Positions 9,709 to 20,882 of a stretch of 64,000 nt of DNA are shown here, in pieces (position 1 is the stretch's first letter; each line of letters starts with the position of its first letter). Origin of the DNA: Vesta saturnalis (Eukaryota > Arthropoda > Insecta > Coleoptera > Lampyridae). Location of the stretch: contig JARFJB010001987.1 in the NCBI GenBank assembly GCA_036346205.1, positions 3,699,501-3,763,500 of the forward strand. The letters run 5' to 3'. The notes beneath the pieces are model-generated. The model was not told where the DNA came from. It worked only from the letters and a program-made list of their open reading frames with translations, and did not search any database. Made by a program: the position numbers and the translations under genes.

Positions 9709-11430
9709 TATTACAGCGAAGCTGCAATATTGTACCCGGCTTAAGTGCTAGCTCAACTCAGGGGGATGGACCCAGTTCCCGATATAATCGCTGGATTAAC
9801 TTACCTCTAGAAACCCGGATGCGCCACTCTCTTTAGAACTATTATTCGGTACCAGCTCTGGTAAAGAGAGAAAGCCAGAGTCGACCATAAGGTTAGATTC
9901 GTAACAATAAAAGAAAGGAGTCAGGTAACACCACAGCAAATACAAAAGACTGACAACGTAGTTTCGAATCTGAATATTTATTGTAAATAAAAAAAATTCG
10001 AACATAACCTAGTTAGAACCAAAAAAAAAGGTACGTCAATAATTACACAGGTTATAACACCAAAATGAGGGTTAACTCTTAGCAATCTTACATATATTCA
10101 AATAGTTATCATAACACAAATAGTTCCTGACTAATGTATATTTGAGGGAAAAAAAAGCAAATACCTTTAATTAAATCAAACGTGTTGTTACACACAATAT
10201 GAGGATTAATTCTTATGCCACAGTGTACTATGTATTCAGCAAAAATTAAATTAATAACACCCGGTATATCATATACCTATTTTACTTCAATTAACAAATA
10301 GGTGTCGTATCTACAACAATCGCCTTTAAACAATAACATCGACGTTGCCCGTCTATTGAAACTTTAGTATAACAGGTTTCCTTTGCGCTAAACGTAGTAA
10401 TGTACATAAAAAGAAATTATCAATCGCCACAAAGCGTTTGTTAATAAGGTTAATTTCAAAACAGTTAAAGCGGATTATCAAAAGTCAAAAACAAGCTGAT
10501 TAATACTAAACAAATTGCTTTAGCTAATCTTTTGCTTTAGTGATCACCAAAAATGAAGATCGTACATAGTTCATACAATAAGTTCTTTTCGTATTTTACC
10601 TGATATGTATATTTATTAAAGCGCAATAACCCTCTTTAAAAATTGTAGCACATGTAATAAGCATTTAATACAGCAAGCGGAGAAAATTGAGCGGCGGCAT
10701 AAAGCACAAAAAAAAACTAAATAGCTGTTATACTAAACAATCACTTATCTGGTTTTTGTTTTCTTTAGATGCGGGTGGCTCGTCGTACTTGACCGTCTTC
10801 AGGTGTGTTGCCAAAGATTAGAGTGAGAATATGAAGGCCGTTGTCCTTGATGGCGCTTGTAAAATTTGATTTAATTTCTCCAGTCCTCAATTAAACAAAA
10901 ATAAAACCCAAAGGTAAAGGTGCAGCCAGAGATATAGATGCGGTGATTTAGCACCAACACAAGCAGAAAAAAAAGACAAACAGAAAGAACCCTACAAGAA
11001 GTAGAAAAATGGTAAATAACGTTAATTTAATTTTATGTTACGTACGTTCTTTGATGTAGCTATAACCAAACGCAATTTCTCAATAGGAAGTTAGTGACTG
11101 ATGTTAACCAATTATAAAGTCATCCAAATCACTCTTTCTGGATTAATTATTGCAATATCCGGTTAATTCCGTTTTTCTTATTACAAAAATGTGCAATATA
11201 ATCCTGGTTTATGACACTAATAATCAAAAGAACGGTTCGTAATGCTGCGTGTAGCGCAGTTGGAAATCAAATGGTACGATAAAGGACAAGAGTCGCACAC
11301 GACCTTGATTGTTAAATAGAATACAATAGTTGCAGTTAACATTTAGATTAAAGTCCCGTTTACACTATAAGCGCATAAAAATTCTTAGTAAGAAAATAAA
11401 AATTATTAATAAGGAAATAAAAATGTAACA
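9709..11430 (-). repeat. 3' LTR of gypsy element
   Basis: This 1,722-bp repeat is nearly identical to 16,313-18,010. On the - strand it begins TGTTACATTT and ends CTGTAATA. ATAA lies immediately outside at 9705-9708 and matches 18,011-18,014. The two LTRs differ by scattered substitutions and small indels (for example ~40 bp present near 10,400-10,450 and absent near 17,020), so the insertion is fairly young but not fresh. Confidence 0.95.
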
Positions 11431-11441
11431 TCCCCCTCTCC
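11431..11441 (-). promoter_or_regulatory. Polypurine tract
   Basis: On the - strand the sequence GAGAGGGGGA lies directly before the 3' LTR, where plus-strand DNA synthesis is primed in LTR elements. Confidence 0.8.
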
Positions 11442-11553
11442 ATCGATAGGAGGAAAACGTCCGACGATCAACTACAACGAAAGAACATATAGAAGTTGTG
11501 GTAAAGTAATGAGCCAAATTATCATGGGAGAAACCCTCGAGTAGTTTGAGAAC

Positions 11554-13153
11554 TTAACCATAGTCCTCTGGCTCGATGTACGGCTTGAAATGTTGCACAT
11601 GCCAAATTCCCGCAGTCTTCCCCCTCTCGTCCTCTAGCTCATAGCATAAATAACCTTGCTTTCGTCTAATACGAAAGGGTCCTAGGTATCGTGGCGCAAG
11701 TTTAGCAGAGAATTTTTTTGAACCATCGGATACAGATTGGTTCGGACGCCAGACCATCTGTCCTACAGTATATGTGGCATGACGACGACGCAGATTATAA
11801 TAATGTTTGCCCCGTTCATGACCAGATTTAAGCTTTTCAACTATACGAGCATACGATTTCTGAAGATGATCTCTACGCGTTTCTACGGACAATTTGGGGT
11901 CGGAAGGCTCGATATTCACGTCGAAATCAAAACTGTCTCCCCGAATACGGTGTTCTCTACCGAAGTTGATTTGGTAAGGAGTAAGTCCTGTGGTTTCGTG
12001 TTTAGACGTGCGAATAGCACACGCGATAGCTTGAAGATTAACATCCCACAAACGATGATTGTCTTTGATGTAGGTCGAAATGAGTTGTTTGACGACCCGA
12101 TTAACCCGTTCGGCTGGATCAGCGCGCGGGTTATATAGTGACGTAAAAAGAATCTTGACTTGGTATTGTTTGCAGAGATTCGTAAACAACTGACTTCTCA
12201 TTTGAACTCCGTTGTCGCAAATAAGAAATTGCGGGACACCGAATAGTAGAAAAACGGATTCTTCGACACATTTGCACAGGGTTTTAGCATTTGCAGTGCG
12301 AATGGGAAACAGCAGGACAAACTTGCTAAAATAATCGCTCACCACTAAGGCGTGAGTATAACCTTGACTAGATCGAGGGAATGGTCCGATAAAATCTAAA
12401 CTGATCATTTGCCATGGTTCGTAAACTTTTGGGCGAGATCCCATTAAACCAGCAGGTTTCAACTGTTCGGTTTTATGCTGAGCGCAAGCGCTACATCGTG
12501 AAATATATTTCTTAACATCAGATAGCATTTTAGGCCAATAGAAGCGTTGATGAATACGCCAATAGGTTTTGTAGGTCCCCAAATGGCCAGAAGTGACATT
12601 GTCATGATGGTCTTTCAGAACTGCTCGACGGAAATCTTTTGGTACGATTAATTTCCAATTTTCATGGTTTTGGGAAGTAACACGAGATGGAATATGCTTA
12701 TACAATAAACCTTCTTTGACGAACCAACCAGGATATTTGTGTGGAGATAATTCTAAGCGTCGAAACATGTTTAAATACAAGTGATCAGAGGTGTTTCTAA
12801 AATCACCCGCACTGACGAAGGTAGAGGTGTCCGCGAGAGCAGTGACGACTGGGACTGAGCGAGACAACATGTCGGGAACGAGATGTTCTTTTCCCTTACG
12901 ATGAATTAGAGTAAAGTTGTAAGGTTGAAGTCTCAACGCCCAACGCGCTAAGCGTCCTTGTGGATCTTTCAAAGAGTGAAGCCACAGCAACGACTGATGG
13001 TCCGTAACCACGGTAAAGTGTACCCCTTCTAAATAGTGTCCCAGTTGTTCGACACTCCAAATGACTGCTAAATATTCGCGCTCGGTAGTACTGTAGTTTC
13101 TATCTTGACGAGTTAAGAAACGCGAAAGGTAACAGACAACACATTCACCATCG
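11554..13153 (-). CDS. pol: Gypsy pol: RNase H end and integrase
   Basis: The frame is open from about 13,150 to the stop at 11,554. The first part finishes RNase H (TVVTDHQSLLWLHSLKD). Integrase follows with the H-H-C-C zinc module (HHDN...GHLGTYKTYW...CSACAQHK). The catalytic triad lies in SLDFIGPF, LICDNGVQM and NPRADPAERVNRVVK. The C-terminal domain (FSAKLAPRYLGPFRIRRK) is of GPY/F type, with no chromodomain recognised. All three acidic residues are present, so this portion looks intact at protein level. It depends on upstream pol frames that are broken. Confidence 0.9.
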
Positions 13154-13450
13154 CTAAATGTTTGTCAGCACAGCGCCCAACCCATAAGCTGAGGCGTCTG
13201 CTTGTAAAACAAACGGTTTCGTAAAGTCAGGACAGCGCAAGACGGGTGCTGTAACTAACAGTTCTTTGAGGCGCCGGAAAGAGTCATCGCATTCAGAAGT
13301 CCATTCAAATTTGACAGATTTTCGCAATAAACGCGTAAGTGGTGATACTACAGTAGCAAAATCAGGAATGAAGCGTCGGTACCAACTACAAGTCCCCAAG
13401 AAGCGACGAACTTCTTTGACATTGGAAGGTGCCAATATGTTCAGAACAGC
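13012..13450 (-). pseudogene. pol: Gypsy pol: RT connection and RNase H start, bounded by a stop and a frameshift
   Basis: Beginning MAPSNVKEVRRFLG, this piece holds the connection domain (WYRRFIPDFA) and the RNase H start with PFVLQADASAYGLGAVL. TAG at 13,450-13,448 separates it from the RT domain in the same frame. A frame change near 13,155 separates it from the integrase frame. These two lesions split the polyprotein. Confidence 0.85.
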
Positions 13451-14173
13451 CTACACCTTAGAAGGATCTGGATGCAGCCCAAAAGAGTCCACGACGTACC
13501 CTAAGTATTTCAGCTCAGGCCGGCAAAAGCTACACTTGTCTCGGTTCACAACGATGCCCGCGGCGTGAAATCGGTCGAAAACAGTGGAAAGGACTTGAAG
13601 GTGGTCCTCAAAACCTTTTGACACTATAACCACATCGTCCAAATATACTAGGACGTTCGGGTGAAGATCAGGGCCTAAGATGTTGTCGATAATGCGCTGC
13701 CATGTCGCAGGTGCATTAGTTAAGCCAAACGGCATGCGTCGAAATTGAAACAACCCGCGTCCCGGTACAGCGAAAGCGGTATACGCACGCGAAGATTCAG
13801 CAACCACTACCTGCCAGTATGCAGATTTGACATCTAACGAACTTAGATAGTGAGCATCACGAAGCTGATCCAGGATGGTAGCAATATATGGAAGAGGATA
13901 AGCGTCTTTGACAGTTACCGAATTTAGTTTGCGGTAGTCTACGCAAAAACGAGAAGTACCATCTTTTTTTGGAACAAGGCAGACTGGTGAAGCCCATGCA
14001 CTTTGTGACGGTTCGATAATTCCTTGCGCGAGCATGTTATCGATTTCAGCATTGATAAGTTGTTGTTTGGAAGGACTAACCTGATAGTATCTCGGTTTAA
14101 TAGGTTGAACGTCTGGTGGTACGACGATCTGGTGTTCGCCCACAGTAGTGAGCCCAAGGATTGACCCATGATT
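13451..14173 (-). pseudogene. pol: Gypsy pol: reverse transcriptase core
   Basis: The domain is recognisable from KPRYYQVSP through LVPKKDGTSRFCVDYRKLN, SSLDVKSAYWQV, FRRMPFGLTNAPATWQR and the catalytic box VLVYLDDVVI. All canonical RT motifs are present. It ends at a TAG stop after DPSKV and starts with a frame change relative to protease near 14,174. Confidence 0.9.
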
Positions 14174-14853
14174 GCGAATTTACAAGCCAATAGTGTATCT
14201 AGCTGTTGTTGTTGCAAGGGAGAAAGAACAGAACGATCACTAACTCCGGATACATATGTAGAGAGAGGTTCAGAAGTGAAATGCCAAACATCATCTGTAA
14301 TGTTTGGGATAATACCCATTCGTTCCCAAAAATCTATACCCAAAATAAGATCTTGCGCTAACTCAGGCATGACCAAAAGATCTACGATTATGGTTTTATG
14401 TTTAAGAGTGATAGGGGTACTGATATACCAGAGTACTGAACTGTCAACACCGTTAGCGACAGTGCAACAAGTCGGTTGACTCACAAATAGTAAATTTAAT
14501 TTTTGTAATAATTGAAAGGTTTTATTACCCACTAGAGATCGAGAAGCTCCCGAATCTAACAAACCCAACAAAGAAATTCCATGAATTTGAATGTTAACAT
14601 AAGGACGATTGTCTCGGGACACGTGTTAAATAACAAAATCTAAAGTGGTTTTAACAGGAAATGAAGTTGCGAAGATCGTCTTTGATTGAGCAGGAGACAC
14701 GCGACGATTTAAAGAGTTTCCCGATTCCCGTTTCCCGAACAATTTGTACAATTTCGAGTAGTGAAACCTCGTTGACCACAGCGATAACAGATAAGCTGTT
14801 TTGGTTCCGGACAAGAATTGCTGGAATGACCTAGACGCTGGCAATTCCAACAA
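14174..14853 (-). pseudogene. pol: Gypsy pol: start of pol and aspartic protease
   Basis: Pol begins in a frame different from gag and overlaps the gag 3' end (from about 14,853), as expected for a frameshift fusion. TAA at about 14,623-14,625 lies in the pol frame just before SRDNRPYVNIQIHG. The protease active site reads LLDSGASRSLVG, with a second ILGIDFWERMGI block. The frame is then lost near 14,174. Confidence 0.8.
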
Positions 14854-15968
14854 GGTGAAGTGCTAACTTCGTGGACAGGTGCACGATGAAATGGTCTACG
14901 CGGTGGTTGGAAGGCAAATTCTGGTTCCAAAATAGGCATAGACGATTGATTTCGAAGTGTATTTACACGACTAATCTCGTAGTTAATCACATCGTACCGT
15001 TTACATTCCTGTAACAAGCTTTGTACAGTTGTGGGAACTGTAGAACCTAATTTATCTAAGTAAAAAGGTGCTAAATTGCGTCGGATAATACGCACTTGCT
15101 CGGCTTCAGGAGGTGATCTACTAAGTCTGGCAAACATACTCTGCATTAAAGAAAAATAAATGTCAATTTTTTCAGAAGGTCCTTGGATTCTAGATTTAAT
15201 TTCATCTAAAAGGTCGTCGTCGTAATAAGGAGATAGAAACGTCTGTCGTAGTAGTTCAGTTAATTCATCCCAGTCATTGACACGAGAAGAATTCATGTTG
15301 TACCACATTCGCGCTTGACCATCAAATAGATCGTAAGCAGTTTCGAATAAAGTTACCTTATCAACCCCGCGAGCTCTAGCGATACGTTCGACAGTATCGA
15401 GAAATGAAGTCAGAGTAGCTCCTGACCCATCCCCGGTAAATTTAAGTCCCCATCTAAAAACTGGTGTAGCGTTAACAGAAAGTCTCGATGGTGGCGATTT
15501 TATTGGACTCGATGTACTAGGATGAGGTATGTCCATAACAGATATTTGAAAACTTTCATTGAACTTGAAAGCTTTGAGATCTAACTGTTCGCGAAGAGTA
15601 CGCAAAGAATTTTGTAACTCTTTAAGGCGGGCGAGTTCGTCTGAAGATATCTCACAACATATGCGCGTTCGATGTAAACGTTGGTCAGCGTGGGCTAAAG
15701 TAGCGAGAACACTTAAATACGCGCCTCCTCCCACAACATCTTCAAATGACGCAATTTTCGTAGTTAATTTAGTAATTACGTCGGAAACAGCAGTTAAATC
15801 GTCATTGGCAGAAAATGGATAAGACGGAAGGGCAAAGTCATCGGATTTTTCAGCTTTTAAAAGTCGTCGCAACGTTGCTCGACTGTCGTCAATCGTATGA
15901 GCTAACGCACCCCCACGAATTTTTAACTCGTATTCAAGTTCACCTAAATGTAATCGATTAATATCCAT
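14709..15968 (-). CDS. gag: Gypsy gag polyprotein with two zinc knuckles
   Basis: I place the start at ATG 15,968 (MDINRLHLGELEYELKIRGG), because this opening is typical of insect gypsy gag; an in-frame ATG lies 24 codons upstream in the leader. The capsid region includes FDGQARMWYNM and the nucleocapsid has two CCHC-like knuckles, CWNCQRLGHSSNSC and CYRCGQRGFTTRNC. The latter has Thr-Thr-Arg-Asn before its last Cys and lacks the usual His, so the second knuckle looks degenerate. The frame is otherwise intact over about 419 codons. It builds the virus-like particle and binds RNA. Confidence 0.9.
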   Translation of the reverse strand: MDINRLHLGELEYELKIRGGALAHTIDDSRATLRRLLKAEKSDDFALPSYPFSANDDLTAVSDVITKLTTKIASFEDVVGGGAYLSVLATLAHADQRLHRTRICCEISSDELARLKELQNSLRTLREQLDLKAFKFNESFQISVMDIPHPSTSSPIKSPPSRLSVNATPVFRWGLKFTGDGSGATLTSFLDTVERIARARGVDKVTLFETAYDLFDGQARMWYNMNSSRVNDWDELTELLRQTFLSPYYDDDLLDEIKSRIQGPSEKIDIYFSLMQSMFARLSRSPPEAEQVRIIRRNLAPFYLDKLGSTVPTTVQSLLQECKRYDVINYEISRVNTLRNQSSMPILEPEFAFQPPRRPFHRAPVHEVSTSPCWNCQRLGHSSNSCPEPKQLICYRCGQRGFTTRNCTNCSGNGNRETL

Positions 15969-16296
15969 ATTGGTTGAAAAATAAAGAAACCTGTGTGCAC
16001 TAATTAAAAAAAATTTGCATAGGTATAATAAAACAGTCAAGCGAATTTATAATACTCTCGATACCCTACAAATATATATGTACATACAACTTTACCAGTA
16101 ACATTTTGTACTTACAATTTAAATATAATACCTTTTTCTGATTGTGGTGCACCTTTTTGCTAAACAATTTCTAATAAAAGAAATAAAAGACATGAAAGGT
16201 TAACGGAATAGCTAAAGGCAGTGATGAAGATCGTTGAGAAATGATTACCATAAAAGAAAGAAAAGTAAGGATGAGGTAAGTTAAATCTGGCCGAAA

Positions 16297-16308
16297 CGTT
16301 TGGTGCCA
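16297..16308 (-). promoter_or_regulatory. tRNA primer-binding site
   Basis: Four bases inside the 5' LTR, the - strand reads TGGCACCAAACG. It opens with the TGG complementary to a tRNA CCA end. I cannot name the tRNA with certainty. Confidence 0.65.
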
Positions 16309-16312
16309 CTTT

Positions 16313-18010
16313 TATTACAGCGAAGCTCCAATATTGTACCCGGCTTAAGTGCTAGCTCAACTCAGGGGGATGGACCCAGTTCCCGATATAATCGCTGGAT
16401 TAACTTACCTCTAGAAACCCGGATGCGCCACTCTCTTTAGAACTATTATTCGGTACCAGCTCTGGTAAAGAGAGAAAGCCAGAGTCGACCATAAGGTTAG
16501 ATTCGTAACAATAAAAGAAAGGAGTCAGGTAACACCACAGCAAATACAAAAGACTGACAACGTAGTTTCGAATCTGAATATTTATTGTAAATAAAAAAAA
16601 TTCGAACATAACCTAGTTAGAACCAAAAAAAAAAAGGTACGTCAATAATTACACAGGTTATAACACCAAAATGAGGGTTAACTCTTAGCAATCTTACATA
16701 TATTCAAATAGTTATCATAACACAAATAGTTCCTGACTAATGTATATTTGAGGGAAAAAAAAGCAAATACCTTTAATTAAATCAAACGTGTTGTTACACA
16801 CAATATGAGGATTAATTCTTATGCCACAGTGTACTAGGTATTCAGCAAAAAAAAAATAAATTAATAACACCCGGTATATCATATACCTATTTTACTTCAA
16901 TTAACAAATAGGTGTCGTATCTACAACACTCGCCTTTAAACAATAACATCGACGTTGCTCGTCTATTGAAACTTTAGTATAACAGGTTTCCTTTGCGCTA
17001 AACCTAGTAATGTACATAATAAGGTTAATTTCAAAACAGTTAAAGCGAATTATCGAAAGTCAAAAATAAGCTGATTAATACTAAACAAATTGCTTTAGCT
17101 AATCTTTTTCTTTAGTGATCACCAAAAATGAAGATCGTACATAGTTCATACAATAAATTCTTTTCGTATTTTACCTGATATGTATATTTATTAAAGCGCA
17201 ATAACCCTCTTTAAAAATTGTAGCACATGTAATAAGCATTTAATACAGCAAGCGGAGAAAATTGAGCGGCGGCATAAAGCACAAAAAAAAACTAAATAGC
17301 TGTTATACTAAACAATCACTTATCTGGTTTTTGTTTTCTTTAGATGCGGGTGGCTCGTCGTACTTGACCGTCTTCAGGTGCGTTGCCAAAGATTAGAGTG
17401 AGAATATGTCGCAAGGCCGTTGTCCTTGATGGCGCTTGTAAAATTTGATTTAATTTCTCCAGTCCTCAATTAAACAAAAATAAAACCCAAAGGTAAAGGT
17501 GCAGCCAGAGATATAGATGCGGTGATTTAGCACCAATACAAGCAGAAAAAAGAGACAAACAGAAAGAACCCTACAAGAAGTAGAAAAATGGTAAATAACG
17601 TTAATTTAATTTTATGTTACGTACGTTCTTTGATGTAGCTATAACCAAACGCAATCCCTCAATAGGAAGTTAGTGACTGATGTTAACCAAATATAAAGTC
17701 ATCCAAATCACTCTTTCTGGATTAATTATTCCAATATCCGGTGAATTATCGTTTTTCTTATTACAAAAATGTGCAATATAATCCTGGTTTATAACACTAA
17801 TAATCAAAAGAACGGTTCGTAATGCTGCGTGTAGCGCAGTTGGAAATCAAATGGTACGATAAAGGACAAGTGTCGCACACGACCTTGATTGTTAAATAGA
17901 ATACAATAGTTGCAGTTAACATTTAGATTAAAGTCCCGTTCACACTATAAGCGCATAAAAATTCTTAGTAAGAAAATAAAAATTATTAATAAGGAAATAA
18001 AAATGTAACA
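16313..18010 (-). repeat. 5' LTR of gypsy element
   Basis: 1,698-bp partner of the repeat at 9,709-11,430, with the same TGTTACA...TGTAATA ends on the - strand. ATAA at 18,011-18,014 completes the target duplication. Confidence 0.95.
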
Positions 18011-18014
18011 ATAA

Positions 18015-19519
18015 CCTGACAAATTATGAAACACGACTGGTAAAATGTGGGAATCTTTACAGTTTAGGTTACAATTCTGATGCGATGCTCCCCGAAATGG
18101 ACAGGGAAAATGGTTATGATCCCTAACCTTTATATCATAATCAGTAAATGGTTTTCCGCAAATGTCGCAAATCGTGGTGCTTTCAAAGTGCTCAACCTGA
18201 TTGGAAGTTAAAGTATCCATAGAAATTGTTTTACTGATTATTTCGGTAGTCAAATGTGCAATATTTTGAAGCTCTTTAACACATCATTGAATGCAATCGT
18301 TTCCTCTATAAAGTTTAAATCGTGATAAATAATCATTGTATGAACACTTCAAGTAGTAAGGAATGCTGAAAGGTATATGTTTGGAGTGACATGTAGTATT
18401 ATTATCGATGTCCGTTAAATTTGTACACTTTTCCAAAACACTTTCTAAATCTGCATATTTTACAAACGGTACCTTTTCCTGGAATGTGAAATTTTTGAAC
18501 TGTAGAAACTTTTCTGCTTCAGTAGGTAGCTTGACAGAGCATAGATTAAGTTGATGACAGTGAGTGATGTGTTTTTGTAGAACGTGATCTGAAGAAAAAT
18601 GGTTCAAACATCGATAACAAATGAATTTCTTGTGCTCTTTATTCGACATATTTTTAATCCACGTGAAATGATAAACGGTATTATTTTTTGTATTAATATC
18701 ACCCGCAGCTTAATGATTAGCAGAAAGTACTAGAAGATTTGTACGTTCCCTCACACTATTTTCATTTTCACTTAATACAAATGGTAATATAACTTTCCCC
18801 TGAATGCAAAACAAATTAATGGAGAGGTTGTTTAACTGTTCAAATTTTTTTACGTCATTTAGTTTAATAGGGAAGGGAATTGAACCATAATTCAAAACAT
18901 CCTTAAAATGAGGGTAACTGTAAACTCTATCTGAATGATGTTGCACGGGATATAATGCCGAAACAACCTCCCACAGGAGTTAACATTCACTACCGCATGC
19001 TTTACTGCTATGAAGTAGGGAACTTCAACGTAAGTTGAAAGGCCACCTCTAAATGGGACATAGCTATTAATATTCACTTTTAAATGTAATACTTCATGTA
19101 ATGCCCAACCGGAATCCCTTTCAGAAAACTCCACTAATTTTTTTTTGTAATTTATAATAAACGTTTTCATTATAACACTTACGTAAATTGGTGGCAATAT
19201 TGATGGCGTAATTTTTTATGGTCAACTCGATAACGTGCTTTTGAGGTTGGATAAAATTGCAGACTAAAAGGACATTCACATTTAGCATTGATTTCCTTAG
19301 CATTAATTTAACCTTTCGTGCAAAACTATGGTATGCATTTTGTAAAAAAATAAGATGGTCCATGATGTTTGCTATATTGACTATAATTCCCGTATGTAAC
19401 CTACCATTAAAACATGAATCTAGAGAGTAACAACTTAATTTTCGTGTACGCTTTTTAGCGACATTGACAATTACACTACCTACTTTCTCTGAAGCGTTCT
19501 TTAACTGTTTAACTTTCAT
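18015..19519 (-). pseudogene. polB: Polinton DNA polymerase B, N-terminal part (zinc region, exonuclease I and II)
   Basis: From 19,519 downward the pieces show the usual front of the insect-Polinton enzyme. SERDSGWALHEVLHLKVNIN is near 19,130-19,070, YSYPHFKDVLNYGSIPFPIK near 18,915-18,860, and the zinc finger FICYRCLNHFSS near 18,625. Exonuclease I follows as VPFVKYADLESVL (near 18,475-18,435), a second zinc module CDICGKPF...RDHNHF comes next, and exonuclease II as VVFHNLSGY ends exactly at the gypsy insertion. Four or more frame changes show decay. Coding sense resumes at 9,708. Confidence 0.85.
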
Positions 19520-19689
19520 AACACTTTAACAATGATAAATTACTTTCGAGTTTAAGCAAATGTTCGCATGTCTCTAAATAAATCTTATTTTGAATTACAT
19601 CTTGTTAAATTAACGATATCACTACTACTGCGTACACCCTTACTCAAAAACCTTCAAAACTGTATTCAACACTGCAAGAAAATATGAAG

Positions 19690-20278
19690 CACACGCGCTG
19701 TCGATTATGTAGTAAAGAAAACAAATATATTTATTATAACTGATATGTAAAAATTAATAATTTAAGTAACTATAGAAGTACTTTAGGTATACAATTGCAA
19801 TTCTAGTCGGGAGTGCAATATACTGACTGGTATAAAACTGCTCTTTATTTGCTTATATAGTAACATAAACCCAGCATTCAAGGTCAAAACTGGTTATAAC
19901 TTGCTGCAAGGGTTTCAGTCTTCATAGACAGATGCATAGATTGCAATTTGGAGCGTTTACTGAGAATATCTATTAATCTTGACATCAATACTGTTCTCAT
20001 GGCTTATGCTGCATCATCTTTGCTTACAGAGGTCATACATTGCACTTTGTAGCGTTTACTAAGAATATGCATTAGCTTAACCTTGCTGATGGCATGCGAA
20101 ATGCCTTCTCATGTCTAGATTATGCTGCATTCATTAGAGTTCGTCACCTTTGCTTGCTCAGGTCAGTTCATTGTACTAACCACTTCCACTTGTTAGCAAT
20201 TTTGATAACGTTAACATAATTACATGTGTATAGTGTTAAAGTTTTATGTGAATACTCATTCATTACCTAGTAGTCACG
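19690..20278 (+). promoter_or_regulatory. Upstream region of the accessory gene with imperfect ~115-bp direct repeat
   Basis: Two diverged copies of a ~115-bp unit (about 19,925-20,035 and 20,036-20,155) share GCGTTTACT-AGAATAT and TTATGCTGCAT words. The last 110 bp before the ATG include CCACTTCCACTTG and ATAACGTTAACA. The same words precede the second copy of the gene on the other strand near 39,040-39,100, which argues for a conserved promoter. Confidence 0.45.
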
Positions 20279-20882
20279 ATGGCTTCAACAAGCAAGAAAA
20301 GTAAACTAGCAATAAAAAAAAGAGAAATATTCTGCAAGATATCTTGGTGCAACCATGTTTTAGTTACCAGCCTGCAGAACCACTCCCGACACCTTCAAAT
20401 GAAAATATTCCTGTTATATCTATCAGAGACAGTGATGTGGATACGTTACTTAAATGAGTTTTCATTTACTGATTTATGTATTGACTAACACATTACTAAC
20501 GTAATTTATTTTTATAGTAACAACAGTTGTTGCCACACCGCATCAACCACTATTACCACGGTCACTTCACCAAATCCAATATGGAGGGAAGAATCTATCC
20601 CTCATACAACGGGATGATGACCAGGAGGGCCTTGCAACATCTCCACCAACACATCTTACGCAAGACCCTTCGACTGCAAGAATTTAGGGCGAAGAGCGTG
20701 AGATGATTACATCAAATTTTGGTAGAATACACAGACAGTGAGGTGTCGGGAGTCGCTCGCGTTGAGCAACTAACTGTGGAGTTAGCTGAGGCTAACCAGC
20801 AGTTAGAAAAAATAAGAATAAGTAGAGCAAAAACAGAAAACGTGCTGCGTACGTTAGATTACAGATGTAAATATTTAAATTA
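20279..20882 (+). pseudogene. Two-exon Polinton accessory gene, copy 1 (unknown family, C-terminal coiled coil)
   Basis: Exon 1 starts at ATG 20,279 (MASTSKKSKLAIKKREI). After a frame change near 20,330 it continues as LVQPCFSYQP...PVISIRDSDVDTLL. A short intron ends at TTTTTATAG (20,517). The donor position reads AAA/TGAGTT, so the donor G seems lost. Exon 2 contains TPHQPLLPRS and then, after two further breaks, YTDSEVSGVARVEQLTVELA and QLEKIRISRAKTENVLRTLD, a heptad-like helix ending TAG at 20,882. A second copy at 38,370-38,972 preserves start, LVQP block, intron position and coiled coil. The function is not known. Position near the Polinton right end suggests an element-encoded regulator. 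Confidence 0.5.

Larger units (their letters stand above)
9709..18010 (-). mobile_element. Full-length Ty3/gypsy LTR retrotransposon inserted in Polinton polB
   Basis: The 8,302-bp element has two LTRs, a primer-binding site, gag, pol and a polypurine tract, all in - orientation, and is flanked by the 4-bp duplication ATAA. Pol order is protease, reverse transcriptase, RNase H, integrase, which defines Ty3/gypsy. No envelope frame lies between integrase and the 3' LTR: only about 110 bp separate the integrase stop from the polypurine tract. The pol reading frame has at least two shifts and two stop codons, so the copy is inactive. Confidence 0.95.

Noticed and set aside
9796..10005. 69-codon frame present twice (also 16,400-16,609)
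   Set aside because: It lies inside both LTRs and is identical only because the LTRs are; no gag, pol or env likeness.
11431..11553. Envelope gene of the gypsy element
   Set aside because: Only about 120 bp lie between the integrase stop and the 3' LTR.
11737..12138. 133-codon + strand frame
   Set aside because: Antisense of the gypsy integrase; also true of + frames at 13,266, 14,168 and 15,559.
18961..19200. Separate small gene from - strand frame 18,892-19,197
   Set aside because: Its first half is the polymerase N-terminal region and the rest is a shifted frame of the same gene.
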